A stretch of DNA of 64,000 nt from contig JAODTK010005570.1 of NCBI GenBank assembly GCA_026419785.1, forward strand, positions 62,001 to 126,000, written 5' to 3'. The translations under genes were made by a program, and so were the position numbers. Position 1 is the first letter of the stretch. Each line of letters starts with the position of its first letter. This document shows, one piece after another, positions 38,364 to 49,010 of the stretch. A model generated the notes under the pieces. The model was not told the origin of the DNA, did not search any database, and was given only the letters and a program-made list of their open reading frames with translations. This DNA is from Sclerodactyla briareus. Lineage: Eukaryota; Echinodermata; Holothuroidea; Dendrochirotida; Sclerodactylidae.

Positions 38364-39109
38364 TTAATATATAATGTATCGTTTGATTCTTGTCGTTTTT
38401 CGATATAACGTCATTTAAGAATGTGACGGATTCCAGCCATTCCTCCTTGATTTTGGAGAGTGTTTGATTTCGTCTAATATTGTTCAGTCTAAAATCGTCT
38501 TGTGATGCGTTAAGAAAATATATTGGATTAAATTATTATAATTATATTGTGGTCAGCTAGCCCTTTACGCTATTTTACTTGGAAATGGAACAGCACTGCT
38601 GTCATTGTGTTGAGAACAAGGAGTAAATATTAATATTGTTCATAATCACTGAGTTATAACTACAACAAGCTCGTGTACGCTAGCCGCCTTCCAATTCATT
38701 TCGTTCAACACCACCGCAGGGGCGTTGTAAAGGTATTAGCCCTGTTGCCGAATGTCACTGAATGTAACTCGAGTGGTATTCTTTTGAGTTCTCCTGTGCA
38801 CCTTATTTCCGTCTTAACCGTAATCACCAACACGTTTCTTTTGGATAAGTTCCTTGACTGCTTTGACCTTTACTTTTACTTTCAATTCACAGATGAAGTC
38901 TTCACAGACCTTTAGAAGAACACATTTCACGCCTGTGTCGTTTTTTCTAGGGGTTGGGTGTTTTATAAATCCTGTGAAACAACTCCTAGTGACAGGTGAC
39001 AATAGAATTAATAGTCACGTATAGAGTAACCTTGTCAAATACACAGGCATCTCTTATCGTCTGAGATCTTCGATTCCTACCGCTGTGGCCATTCATATTT
39101 ATTACTCTT
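38364..39109. other. Anonymous sequence
   Basis: No gene or element recognised. Confidence 0.45.
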
Positions 39110-39385
39110 TAGTCCTACTCTAAATTGTCTATGGTATCGAAATATACAGTATGACTGCTCTTTAGTCCTCAAGCAGCTGCGAATTTTGCAAAATAGAATC
39201 CTGAAGAACATAACATTCAAGCTTCACCGTTTCCCAACTCAATGGCTTTCAGAACGCCCTTGATTTAATCTCAAAAATTTGTGGGCATTATGAAGCTTCT
39301 GGGCTCGGTGCATTTTTTGGGTTGTGGTTGGTAGGGCTTCATGAGGATTTTCCTTCCTGACCCCTTTTGACTAAACTAAACTAAG
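39110..39385 (+). mobile_element. LINE 3' end, copy 2 of a shared family
   Basis: Plus strand reads LNCLWYRN, then LKQLRILQNRILKNITF (about 39170-39225), the thumb-region signature of CR1/jockey-type LINEs. Then comes AAGCTTCTGGGCTCGGTGCA, TTTTTTGGGTTGTGGTTGG, CATGAGGATTTTCCTTCCTG and a terminal ACTAAACTAAACTAA. The last ~100 bases match copy 1 at 24865 (inverted) and part of 56745-56806. Coding part interrupted. Confidence 0.7.
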
Positions 39386-39516
39386 TCAATGTTACACACC
39401 TAGCTTAGGCAATACTCAAAGTTGAAGTATCCACAAATTCAAGATTTGTGTTTTCACTATCCAAATATGTCAACAACGATTTGCCAAATATTTTTCTTAT
39501 CTTCATTTACCCCGGC

Positions 39517-39880
39517 AAGCTCACCTTAGCTTACGGAGTGCGAAACGTACCAAAATCCATCCAAGTTGGAATTAACCCATGCGAAAAAAGAATCACCCAT
39601 GAAAACAGAATCAACACCCACGAAAAAAAAGAATCACCCCCTCGAAAACAGATCAAGCCTTCAAAGAAAGAAAGCGACCCATTGAAAGCGGAATCAGCCT
39701 ATCCAAACAAGAAATCATACTCATATTTTACTCCATGACCTCTACCTTGACAGGATTTTCATGTTGCCGCGCTCATTAGTTTGATACACTCCGCTCAGTC
39801 CTGGTGCGCGGAGTGTACCAAAACCATCAAGACTGGAATCAGACATCTGATTTGCAACGCATCACTGCGTAGTGATTCCT
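39517..39880 (+). repeat. Minisatellite-plus-hairpin element, copy A
   Basis: Starts with AGCTTACGGAGTGCGAAACG. It continues with imperfect units of about 20 bp built on GAATCA(A)CCCATTGAAAA, then ACTCCATGACC..TTGACAGGATTTTCAT, then the hairpin ACACTCCGCTCA-GTCCTGG-TGCGCGGAGTGT (39786-39816), then ACCATCAAGACTGGAATCAGA. A further small palindrome ATCACTGCGTAGTGAT lies at 39861-39876. The whole order is repeated in reverse at 42150-42570. The 96-codon frame through it is repeat-encoded. Confidence 0.8.
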
Positions 39881-41880
39881 GAAGGGTGATTTCTAAGATC
39901 TGAAGCAAGCTTACTTGGCAGTTTTTGGCATGTTCTTTCGGCTACTAGCTATTTTTTAGAGAAATGTCCTGGATGTGCTGTCAAGGCGAGGGCTGTTTTG
40001 TTTCTTCTTGCCCTCTTGTCATTCTATTTTAAAATGGTAATGGGCAAAATCGTGTGTGGTTGATGTGGTTAGGGCGTTTGTAAATGTCTATAAGTACTCG
40101 TATGTCCTCACCTGGCATCGGATCACACTCGGCGATAGGTACTTTGGTGTCCCCTTCCTACTGTATTTGTTTCAGGCGAGGCATGGAGGACATGCTCTTA
40201 GTAGCGCCTTTCTGGTGTTGTCTAATTAGCTATATACATAAAGACTGACTGGGGTCATAGTCAGTTCTACACTTATGTAGGTGTTTATTGCACCAATTTG
40301 TTGTATCTGTTGGACGTGAAGGGAATACCCGGCCCTCAGGGAAGTGTGACATACACATATACGCCACAGTGAACCCTATTGTTTTCTAATTCGGTCCGTC
40401 GATACAAAAACATGATATCTCGATGCGTAGTAAGAATCGTTTGTTTGTTCCGGTGAAAAAGTGTGTGGCAGTTGACCAGTTTCTGTGGGTTGTTTTTGGT
40501 GTTGACAAGGGGGGTGCAATTTTTTGAGGAAAAAATGAGACATTATATTCAGGAAACTCATTAATTTTTAATCATTTTAGCTTGGGTTACCATGCACAAA
40601 TTCGCAGTCCATATTTGTCTTATTCTTCATGACATTACAACCAGACTTGCAGACTCCATATAGTGCTATTGATCTCATTCCTGTGTTTTAGTCATCTTAT
40701 CCATCTAGAAAAGAGTACATAATTCAACATTGCATGCCATAGTACCTGTGAACATTAACCAGGCTGTAGTTGTACAGCATTATGAAAATATTACAGAATG
40801 ATACAGCATTCACTCGAGGACTACATGTATAACACACGTAAGTCCATACATGTCAGATAGGCCAGTATTGCACGCATTCACGGTGGCACTGTCAGTGGGG
40901 GCGGGGGTTGGGGGGGGGGACAAGTTCCCCGACGGAAGGTCCAGGACTACCAAAGTTTCGAGTCTCACCGTACCCCCCACGTCACACCTGTCATTTTCTA
41001 TGTTTTGTTGTTTTGTATGTACTGTCAGGCAAAACAGTGGGTAGACGTCTTCGGAAGGAAGTTCTCCCTCCCCAACAGAATGTACCATTGATCTCTTCCA
41101 GGGACATCCGCAAAAGATATCCATAAGGACTTCTTGTACAGCCTATGCTACGGTTGTATAGTTTGTAGGATCATAGGTGGATTTGTATAGACTGACCCTG
41201 AACTTAGCGAAGAATAAGATATAAGTTATGAGGCGCGCGAATTTTTAGCTGTAATATACGAATTTCACCAGGCCTATAGTTGGAAATAATAGTACTGTCG
41301 GGGGCAATCTGCACTCTTGAGGTGTGTAAATTTCAGCATATACCCTCCGTCTACCCGACAATGGCAATTTCCCAGGGCGGGGGGGGGGGGGGCATGTCCC
41401 GCTTCCACCCCGCTGGCGCCACTCTTGTGCACTGCATAGGCTCAACTCCACAGCTCCATGCATTGCCATATGAACAGGATGTAATGACTTTGGCCAAGGT
41501 GCTGGTTGTGGAATTCGTTCAAGTGCGAAATAGGCCAACGTGTAGTCTTCTATGTAATCGTCATTCCATTACATAATTTTTTTCTGTTAAATGAGAGTCC
41601 AATTGGTAAGTACATGTAGTGTTGTTCACCCTTCGAAATTGATCAGTCATTCGTGTTAGATAATGTTAATCTTATTCTCTGACTACCCTCTCTCGCATAC
41701 ATCTCCACTACGTACACTCACCCTATTTACATACTTCACACACCCACTCTAGAGCTACTGATAGGGGTATAGTAATCCTTCTTCCTGACAGCACAAACCA
41801 GACACTCCTAAAATGCGCTACTAGCCAATATGGCAAAAACTGCCAAATGTTAGTGTGCATTCATATTTTTCGAAGAGGTG
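39881..41880. other. Interval between the inverted element copies
   Basis: About 2 kb with no recognised gene. G9 (40911) and G14 (41380) runs occur. Overlapping plus and minus frames (40810-41126 and 41245-41576) are low-confidence; neither strand shows a domain. Confidence 0.4.
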
Positions 41881-42144
41881 AACAAATACTGCGACAAGGA
41901 CTCATTACGCAGGGTTGTGTTCTTGCTTTTCCTTGACAGTTCTCACACCCACTCTTCATCCAACTCCGCCACCGTGACCGTCCTTTACACTCGCTATACT
42001 AACGCACTCCCCTTTCAACCACTATAAATATCAACACAAAACCGCCCTCCCCTTCTCCCACATTCATCTCCACCACTTAGATAACAAATATTGCGACAAG
42101 TACTCATTACGCAGGGTTGTGTTCTTGCTTTTCCTTGATAGTTC
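41881..42144. repeat. 62-bp direct duplication, 202 bp apart
   Basis: AACAAATACTGCGACAAGGA..CTTTTCCTTGACAGTTC at 41881-41942 is repeated at 42083-42144 with about four changes. The copy lies directly at the outer border of hairpin element B. Confidence 0.9.
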
Positions 42145-42149
42145 GCTTC

Positions 42150-42570
42150 TGGTTTTGACACCCTGTTTCTGTTTTCGACACCTTGATTCCGGTGTGGACA
42201 CCTGTTTCTGTTTTGGACGTATTGATTCCAAATCCTGATGGTCTGTTTTCATTCTTGATGATTTTGTTACACTCCGCGCACCAGGACTGCGCGGAGTGTA
42301 TCACACTTAAAGGAGCACGGGCCGTGCACTGCAATACAATGAAAATCCTGTTCAATGTGGAGGCATGGAGTATCATATGACGTACTGATTCTTTTGTTCT
42401 GATACCGCTTTTCAATGGGTTGATTCATTCTTTGAAGGCTTGGATTTCTCTGTTTTTTCGATGGTGGATTCTATTTTCAATGGGTTGATTCTTTTTTCGA
42501 TGGTTTATTCCACCTTGATGGATGTTTTTTATCGTTTCGCGCTCCGTACTTAGCTCCACTCATTGTACTA
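42150..42570 (-). repeat. Minisatellite-plus-hairpin element, copy B
   Basis: Read on the minus strand it follows copy A in the same order: AGCTAAGTACGGAGCGCGAA, CATCCATCAAGGTGGAAT, units with GAATCAACCCATTGAAAA, ACTCCATGCCTCC..GAACAGGATTTTCAT, the perfect hairpin ACACTCCGCGCA-GTCCTGG-TGCGCGGAGTGT (42269-42299), then ATCATCAAGAATGAAAACAG and further GAATCAAGGTGTC-type units. A second palindrome GCACGGGCCGTGC sits at 42316-42328. Non-coding. Confidence 0.8.
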
Positions 42571-42639
42571 GAAACAATTAGTTTTTCTCTGTCACCAGGC
42601 CAAACTATATCCATGGTAAATTCCCACTGAAAAATAATT

Positions 42640-42908
42640 ATTGTAAATTATGGAAGGACCTTCCAAATGGAATCAAATGCGCTGAGTCGTTTCGTGTCTT
42701 CAAGAAAGTTCTCAAGAATCACCTCACCTTCGTATATATATTCGAATTCCTATCTGTTTTTTTTTTTGTTCATATTAAACTGACTACTTTGGCTTACTAC
42801 CTACGATAAGCATACTGTGCTTCTCTAGCATCCTGTACTTACGTGTCATGTATATTGTATTGTATCTGTATTGTATGCACGAAATGAATAAATAAGTAAA
42901 TAAATAAG
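42640..42908 (+). mobile_element. LINE 3' terminus (CR1/L2-like)
   Basis: Plus strand encodes LWKDLPNGIKCAESF then RVFKKVLKNHL, the conserved C-terminal end of CR1/L2/jockey-type LINE polyproteins (W..LP..I..A.S...FK..LK.HL). About 180 bases of 3' sequence follow, ending in ATGAATAAATAAG repeats. Upstream coding parts are absent, so the copy is a strongly 5'-truncated insertion. It lies next to hairpin element B. Confidence 0.75.
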
Positions 42909-44348
42909 GCTAGAATTCCACAGATGCGCGTGCGTTGTGGCGTTTATGTGGAATGTACAGCTCGCGGAGGGAGGATGATTTTCAGAAGGAATCACACTAG
43001 AGGAGGTGAGGTGAATGGGTGGAAAATGTCAGCCTATATGTATTGAAGACCCCGAATGTGGAAGATATTTTATAGATTAAATTTGCCGTGTGGCGGCAAC
43101 ACTGCCGCATGGGTATCCATGGACGGTGATTCTTTTCATTCAGTGCTCGTCCCGATTTATTTGGATGATTTGTTTGCCGCTCTCGATTTATGGTGTGATG
43201 CCGCATCCCGTATCCCGTATCCGCATCTATGGAAAATCAACCCAACTCCGCACCATTGAATCGCTTTCCCTGTAGGCCTCTACGCGTTGGCAGTGAATCA
43301 GCGTTAGGAATTGATACGTTCCCTGTTCCCAATGAAACACCGAAAGTTCATCGTGGCGTCTGACAAGGCCTCGTGTACAGTCATCGATGTTAATGCTCGA
43401 GGGGCGGTAGGCGGTAGTTATGTCGCCAAACTAATTTAGAACGTGGTGATGAACCGTTTCACTGGTATATGTACTTGAGACGTCCTTCCGTCGCAGTGGT
43501 ACGTCACCGTTAAAGGTCACTCTAACGCAGACCCGCAGACGGATTCCATAGATGGTAATAATAGCGTGTAATAATAACTAGTAGATTCCGTCTTTAAACC
43601 TTTGCAAACGAAAACTACGAAAGGAATTGAATTGCCATGAAGCCATGTGAATCTGCATATTACGGCTATAGTTCTAATACCATTCATTTTGAAATGACAT
43701 TTGAATTTTTTTTTAAATGTGGTCGGGAATCGTCATGCTTACGTGACGACGAAGCATGCAAATTTGACTTGATAAGTAAATTTAAAAAATCGATGATTCA
43801 TTGATCATTACAACAACAAAAAATCTTCCAGTAAAGCTACGGTATTCTGGTTCACCTCTCCATGCAGGGAGCCTGACATTTTTTACCTCTCTGAAGTTGG
43901 AATATACTGGGAACAGAATTCTGCTCCAAAAACATGCTGACACAGTCACGAATCATGAGAATAATCGCTGCAATCAATTTCTTGCTCAGAATTACCACCC
44001 CCAAATCTTTTTATTCTGATTCTGCCAAAAAGCTTCCTATAGTTCCGTTGTTTGGTATTTCTGGTTGATTTAAGCGAGAGTGTTATAACCACTGGTAACA
44101 TCACTCTTTGAATGCAGATATCACTCTGGTTTGTGTTCATTCATCAAATTGTTGGTTGAAGTGAGTTTTGTGAAAAAAAACGCTTTGATGTTCATGAATG
44201 TTCTCATCTATTTGTACATTCTTTAACGCTAAAATCCACTGTCTTGCATCAGTTGTATGTAATATTCCGCGACACATTTACGTAATGCAGTTCCCTCTTC
44301 AGTGAGAAGTAACTCAGGGTGAGTGCGACAGGATAGAACAGCCGTTCG
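42909..44348. other. Anonymous sequence
   Basis: No gene supported. Plus frames near 43056-43275 and 43801-44019 have no recognised domain. Confidence 0.4.
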
Positions 44349-45033
44349 TTGTTGTATCGTGACTCACCGAAAGGAAGGCCTCGAATAACGGAATACGGTG
44401 AAATTCGGAATCAAGATGTCTATATATGGCTGTAAACCTGGTAAACCACTCAAATGAACGTTCGAAAGCAAAACTTAGCACCACTAGTATGCATTTTCAT
44501 TGTTGTATCGTGACTCACCAAAGGAAGGCCCTCGACTAACGGAATAACGGTGAAATTCGGAAATCACCAGATGTCTAAATATGCTGTAAACCCCAGAATG
44601 AACTTTCGAAAGACAGCAACTTGCAGGGCCAACTAGGGATGAAGTTCATTGTTGTATCGGACCCCCAAAGGAAGGCCTCGAATAACGGAATAACGGTGAA
44701 ATTCGGAAATCAAAGCTGTCTGAATTGGCTGTAAACGCACCAGAATGAACGTTCGGAATCACAACTTAGCACCACTAGGATGAAGTCATTGTTTTATCGG
44801 TTACTCATCAAAGGAAGGCCTCGAATAACGGATAACGGTGAAATTCGGAAATCAAAAGATGTCAAAATATGGCTGTATACCCCCGAATGAACGTCTCGAA
44901 AGCACAACTTAGCACCAACTAGGGAAGGAAGTTTCTTGTTGTATCGTGACTCACCAAAGGAAGTCCTCGAATAACGGAATAACGGTGAATTCGGAAACAA
45001 AAGATGTCTAATAGGCTGTAACCACCAAATGAA
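44349..45033. repeat. Satellite, five copies of about 147 bp
   Basis: Copies start with TTGTTGTATCGTGACTCACC or close variants at 44349, 44500, 44649, 44789 and 44936 (spacings 151, 149, 140 and 147). Each contains AAAGGAAGGCCTCGAATAAC, CGGTGAAATTCGGAA, ATGGCTGTAAAC and CTTAGCACCACTAGG. Differences between copies are mostly one-base gains or losses. Confidence 0.95.
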
Positions 45034-45193
45034 TCGTGATGACCTTCGCCTGCCTACTGGCTGCGGCTGTGTGCGTGGACCCGGGGGACGACTGTAGCAC
45101 CGGGGAACCCCCCCCTAGGAATAAAGTTTCGGTTACTTACTAACTTACTTACTTACTTACTACTTATACTTACTTACTAATTACTTACTTACT
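45034..45193 (+). mobile_element. Probable LINE 3' tail ending in (TTAC)n
   Basis: GACGACTGTAGCACCGGGGA..CCCCCTAGGAATAAAGTTTCGG is followed by a TTAC run (45133-45193). An AATAAA-bearing GC-rich 3' end with a tetranucleotide tail is typical of CR1/L2-type elements. No coding part is left. Confidence 0.5.
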
Positions 45194-45596
45194 CGGCCGG
45201 TTACCCATGGGGGGGGGGGAGGGGTGTCTTTACTGACAGCGCCCACACAAAGGCGTCATTGTTACTTTTATGTGTTGAGATATTTGTACAGAAATGTTTT
45301 TTTGGCATCAGGTCGTCGCGTATGAATGCGCAGAAATTCTCACATTTATTTTCAATCCGGGGGGGGGGGGATGTGAAATTTTATGACATCTACAGTGAAT
45401 TATACATCCCCCCATCCCCTTCAGAAAATGTAAATATTGTTCTATGTACTACTCTGAAGGGTCAGACACGAAAAGTTTACCTCACTTCTGGCCTTCACCG
45501 GCATATCAAATTGATTTTAAATATTTGTATTGTCATAGTGTCTGACTATGTTTCAATTATCACATGTATAAATAATAATACTGGTGGCTCCTATTT

Positions 45597-47137
45597 CAGG
45601 GCTGTTCACACTTGTGCGATACCATACGATAACTTTATCGGACGTCGAGTTAAAACAAAGTGTTATTTTCAATAGGAGTTTTCACACCTGTGCTAACGAT
45701 ACGATCCGATACGATACGATAAATTTATCGAACGTCGAGTTTGAAATATTTAATTTATCGGACGATAAATTAGCGGATGCGATAAATTGCGCAATGCAGG
45801 GATAAACTGCGCCATTCTCGAGAGTATGGAACGCCAAAACAGGGACTATTGGGGAAAGTTGGCGTGAAAAGTGGGTTTTTCGTGATGAAATCCAGGGGTT
45901 TTGGATTAATGTATTGGGTTATGAGATCCAGGGAAGGGACATTGGCCTCTGATTGAGGTCTCGGCTCTTCTTGCCGCCATGCATGGACCTACGAAACCAA
46001 TTTAGTTCAAATCCATGAGCCTTCCCTATATAAAATATAGCGTGACAGTGAGGTAATGGGAAGGGCAATGTTGCGTAGGCGTCCACCAATAACAGTGTGA
46101 CCATGCCAAGAAAGGAGAATAGGCTGTACTAGGATGGACCGGGAGGGGGTGTTGTGGCTGTTTGAGAGGGGTGGGTAAGAGGGAGTTTCCCAGAGGGGGG
46201 GTCGTTGATCCCAGCCTTGACGTATTGAAGGGAACTTCACCCTAACTCTCATGTGAAGAGAGAGTCGGAAAAAGAACGAAGAGGCAAAGAAAATAAGCTA
46301 TAGGGGGGATATAATGTCGATCTTACGTCTAGTTAAATATATATGTCAGTAGCATGAGGAAAGTAGTAGGGTACCCAGGTGTGTGAACGGAGCCGAAGGC
46401 ATTATTGCCACGTGCTTTTTGAGCAGAGTAACAAACCTCCAATTTTAAGTTCAATGCCCTGGATGCCTTCTTGGCTACCTCACCAGCCTTCTCACTCTTA
46501 CATTTATTCTTGGATACCGATGCTAATTAAGGTCTGGGTCCAACGAAAGGGGAGGCGGGGATGGCGAAGGTCAGCTGCCTGGTCGTGATCTCCAATTGCG
46601 CGTCTTGGGATCCGGTTGACGATACCGTCCACCGCGCTCCGTCTCCACGAGAGACCCCTTGGGTTAGGGCCCGCCGTTCCGCCTGGCGGACAAGTAACTC
46701 ATGGTTGGCGCAGCTGCGCGGGTGTTACCTCACGAGTTGGAGGGAGGTGGGGGGGGGGGGGGTAGGGAACAAGGCTTCATGACGGCTCGACGACTAGAGG
46801 AAGAGGCTGTCCTGTTGTTGTTCGCTTCAAAATGGTTCGATACACCACTATTTCAGGCCTCCTACAGTACGGAGAAAGACACAGCTTTTCGAATGTGATT
46901 CCGAAATGGCAATTCTTGTATCAACAATGTTGCCGACGAGGCTATTCACCTCTGAAGCGACAAAAGGGGACAACTTGTGCTTTTCTCAACTAAAATCCCA
47001 CCAGTTTTTTCTCCGACATGTTAGGCGCCGAGACATCGGATAAATTTATCGTGCGGACATTTTTATCGCACAAGTGTGAACACTCCATCTGATAAATCGT
47101 ATCGTATCGTATGTATCGCCAGTGTGAACAGCGCTTT
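45597..47137. mobile_element. DNA transposon with doubled terminal inverted repeats
   Basis: The left end carries two related copies: GCTGTTCACACTTGTGCGAT..AACTTTATCGGACGTCGAG (45601-45650) and TTTTCACACCTGTGCTAACG..GATAAATTTATCGAACGTCGAG (45680-45740). The right end read on the minus strand gives the same pair: GCTGTTCACACTGGCGATAC..GATACGATTTATC (47132-47093) and TGTTCACACTTGTGCGATAA..GATAAATTTATCCGATGTC (47087-47035). The 1.3-kb interior has G12 runs (45359 lies just outside, 46750 inside) and frames of 60-81 codons with no recognised transposase. Likely a non-autonomous or decayed element. Confidence 0.75.
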
Positions 47138-47169
47138 TGAGGCGCAAAATCCTCCGAAAAAAACTCAGA

Positions 47170-47575
47170 GCGCACGAGGGGGAAAAGGACGAGACGAGGA
47201 CGACTACAAATCGGAAGGACGTCACTGAGAGACTGCTTCAACTCGCTTTTAAATTAGGATATTCAATGAATATCACGAAATATCTTGAAGCGAATTCCAT
47301 ACCACCGGGGCTGTTGATGAATCTGAATGAACGCTCTTCGGCAGGCTTAAGATGAACCCTTGGAACAATCAGCAATTTTTCGGAAGATGATCGGAGAACG
47401 TGCGTTTGGTGGTTGGTATGTTGCAAAGAACAGACGACAGGTATGTCGGAAGATACCCTCAAAATAGCGGAAGCACAGGAGAGAAAATTTATATCGGATG
47501 CGGAATTCAATAGGCAGCCATTGAAGTTCAGCAAGGATAGTTGTAACATGATCATGCTTTTTCTTCCTGTATATA
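47170..47575 (-). mobile_element. LINE C-terminal RT fragment
   Basis: On the minus strand one frame reads ELQWLPIEFRIRYKFSLLCF and a second continues LRSSSEKLLIVPRV, then ERSFRF and, after another shift, FKSELKQSL. This is the usual C-terminal block of CR1/L2-type LINEs (LHWLPV.FRI.YK.., LRSS..LLVPR, GERSF, FK..LK..L). At least two frame changes. It lies directly beside the right end of the inverted-repeat transposon. Confidence 0.75.
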
Positions 47576-48457
47576 TTTTTATTACAAGTAATGTGGTAAA
47601 TAAACAAAACAAACATGAACATAAAAGAAAGTATGGCTTAAACTATTAAAAAAACGAATTTATATTTTCACACTCCTCTGGAAAGTGGGCACCTCTTTCT
47701 CTCCCCTTTTCCCAGCCGATCATGGTTTAGTCAGACATCAAGCTTTTCCGACACCACACCGCCTCCCAACATACAGACTTTGCATGCAAAACGCATTGAG
47801 TGTCGACACCGGTGTCGGAGCTAACACCGGCATTCCTTGGTATATCGACACCGATGCCGGAAACAACCCTGCTACCGACGGTGATGACAGCACCAGTGCC
47901 ACAAGAAAGCCATGACAGTTCGGGAACATATGAAGGTCCCCCTTCCTAATAGACCTATTAAGCGTAATTTCTGATGAGCCCGTTTTATGGCTCGCGTTTG
48001 TGTTAAAGTTTTGAGAGTCGTTTCACTGTTCAGTCTCTCCCTTAGGTCAGTCACCTCTCCATGCCCCACCCTTTCTCGGCCACCCCCCCCCCCCTTCTTC
48101 AACTGTAAGCTTTGATTCTCATGCTCAGATTGATAGGCCTTTCATTGTTACTGATGTGTCAAAGGTCATATAGGGGTACACTGACCGATTGACGTTACAA
48201 GAACAGTGCGTAAAACAATATTTTGAAACTCCCCAAGCAGACGAAAATTACACATCCTATCTTACAGACTGCCCAAACATTAGGATGAGTTGATTTAGAT
48301 TCTGAAAAATGGTGACTGTTCGAAAATAGTTGTGATTACTGAAGGCGCTGTGACAGTGGATTTTGTCCGGGTGTCCGCCCGGACATTAAACAATATGCAC
48401 TGTTGCGCCCTCACAGCCAAGACACAAGATACAAATAACGAACCGTTCCAAAACACC
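47576..48457. other. Anonymous sequence
   Basis: A GTCGACACCGGTGTCGGAG near-palindrome and related CACCG..GCCGG words recur at 47803-47862. A C10 run lies near 48084, and CCGGGTGTCCGCCCGG occurs at 48367-48382. No gene. Confidence 0.45.
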
Positions 48458-48462
48458 AAAAA
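48458..48462 (-). terminator. Pol III terminator of the tRNA gene
   Basis: T5 on the minus strand, 8 bases after the tRNA 3' end. A run of four or more T residues is the standard RNA polymerase III stop signal. Confidence 0.8.
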
Positions 48463-48469
48463 TGATTGT

Positions 48470-48542
48470 CATCCCCGTCGGACTCGAACCCGAAACATTT
48501 GAATTAGAAGTCCAATGCGCTAATCCATTGCGCCACGGGGAC
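48470..48542 (-). tRNA. tRNA-Arg (anticodon TCT)
   Basis: The minus strand folds as a tRNA of 73 bases including the discriminator G. Acceptor stem GTCCCCG pairs with CGGGGAT (one G-T pair). The D arm is GCGC-loop-GCGC. Anticodon stem TTGGA/TTCAA closes the loop CTTCTAA with anticodon TCT (48506-48508), and the variable loop is ATGTT. The T arm is TCGGG-TTCGAGT-CCGA. The 3' side of the T stem is one base short (CCGA, not CCCGA), while A box (TGGCGCAATGG) and B box (GGTTCGAGTCC) are intact and a T5 terminator follows. There is no intron and CCA is not encoded, as usual in eukaryotes. It decodes AGA. The missing C is most simply an indel error in a C run; otherwise it marks a recent pseudogene. 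Confidence 0.9.
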
Positions 48543-48589
48543 GGACGACCGGAGAACCCCGAATAATCCTTCATGAAGAAACTCGCACA

Positions 48590-49010
48590 TATATTGTTCA
48601 AGTGAAAATTAATAATTGGTTTGTTCTCAACTTGGAAGTGCCTATATCGAGAATTCTTCCTCACTTGTGTACAATTCCAAATGGAAGATCCAATGGAGAA
48701 ATATTTCCGTACAAGTTACAGATGTTTTCGTTTCCTCTGCTTCTGGTTGGGGTTGTTATGGTAATTCTGTGGCGCGTTGCTGTTCCCTATGGAAATGGTG
48801 TGGAATACCTACGGGAGTTTGCAATATGTGATTGAATAGAGTTCAGAAAACCTGAAGGGACGTTCTGCGTTTGATTTTGGGTGCTGTAAATCCTACTTTG
48901 ATGACTAAACTTACATCATCAAGATGCCTAACTGAGTAGACTTTCATACGTCTGACTAAAATGACACAATTTTGTCCATGAACAGGGGACAAAAAATATG
49001 CGTACTCGCG
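48590..49010 (+). mobile_element. Possible LINE thumb fragment
   Basis: A plus frame reads LNRVQKT, a stop, then RDVLRLILGAVNPT (about 48835-48895). It resembles the LERVQKRA.RIILG motif after the RT catalytic region of CR1-like LINEs. Upstream resemblance is weak, so the call is tentative. Confidence 0.3.

Noticed and set aside
39540-39720. CRISPR-like direct repeats
   Set aside because: Units are adjacent and degenerate, without unique spacers of constant length, in a eukaryotic setting.
39448-39738. 96-codon ORF with Lys/Glu/Ser/Pro-rich repeats
   Set aside because: Encoded by the minisatellite units; the inverted copy at 42.4 kb does not keep the frame.
45259-45675. 138-codon plus-strand ORF
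   Set aside because: Passes through a G12 run and the terminal repeat of a transposon; no domain.
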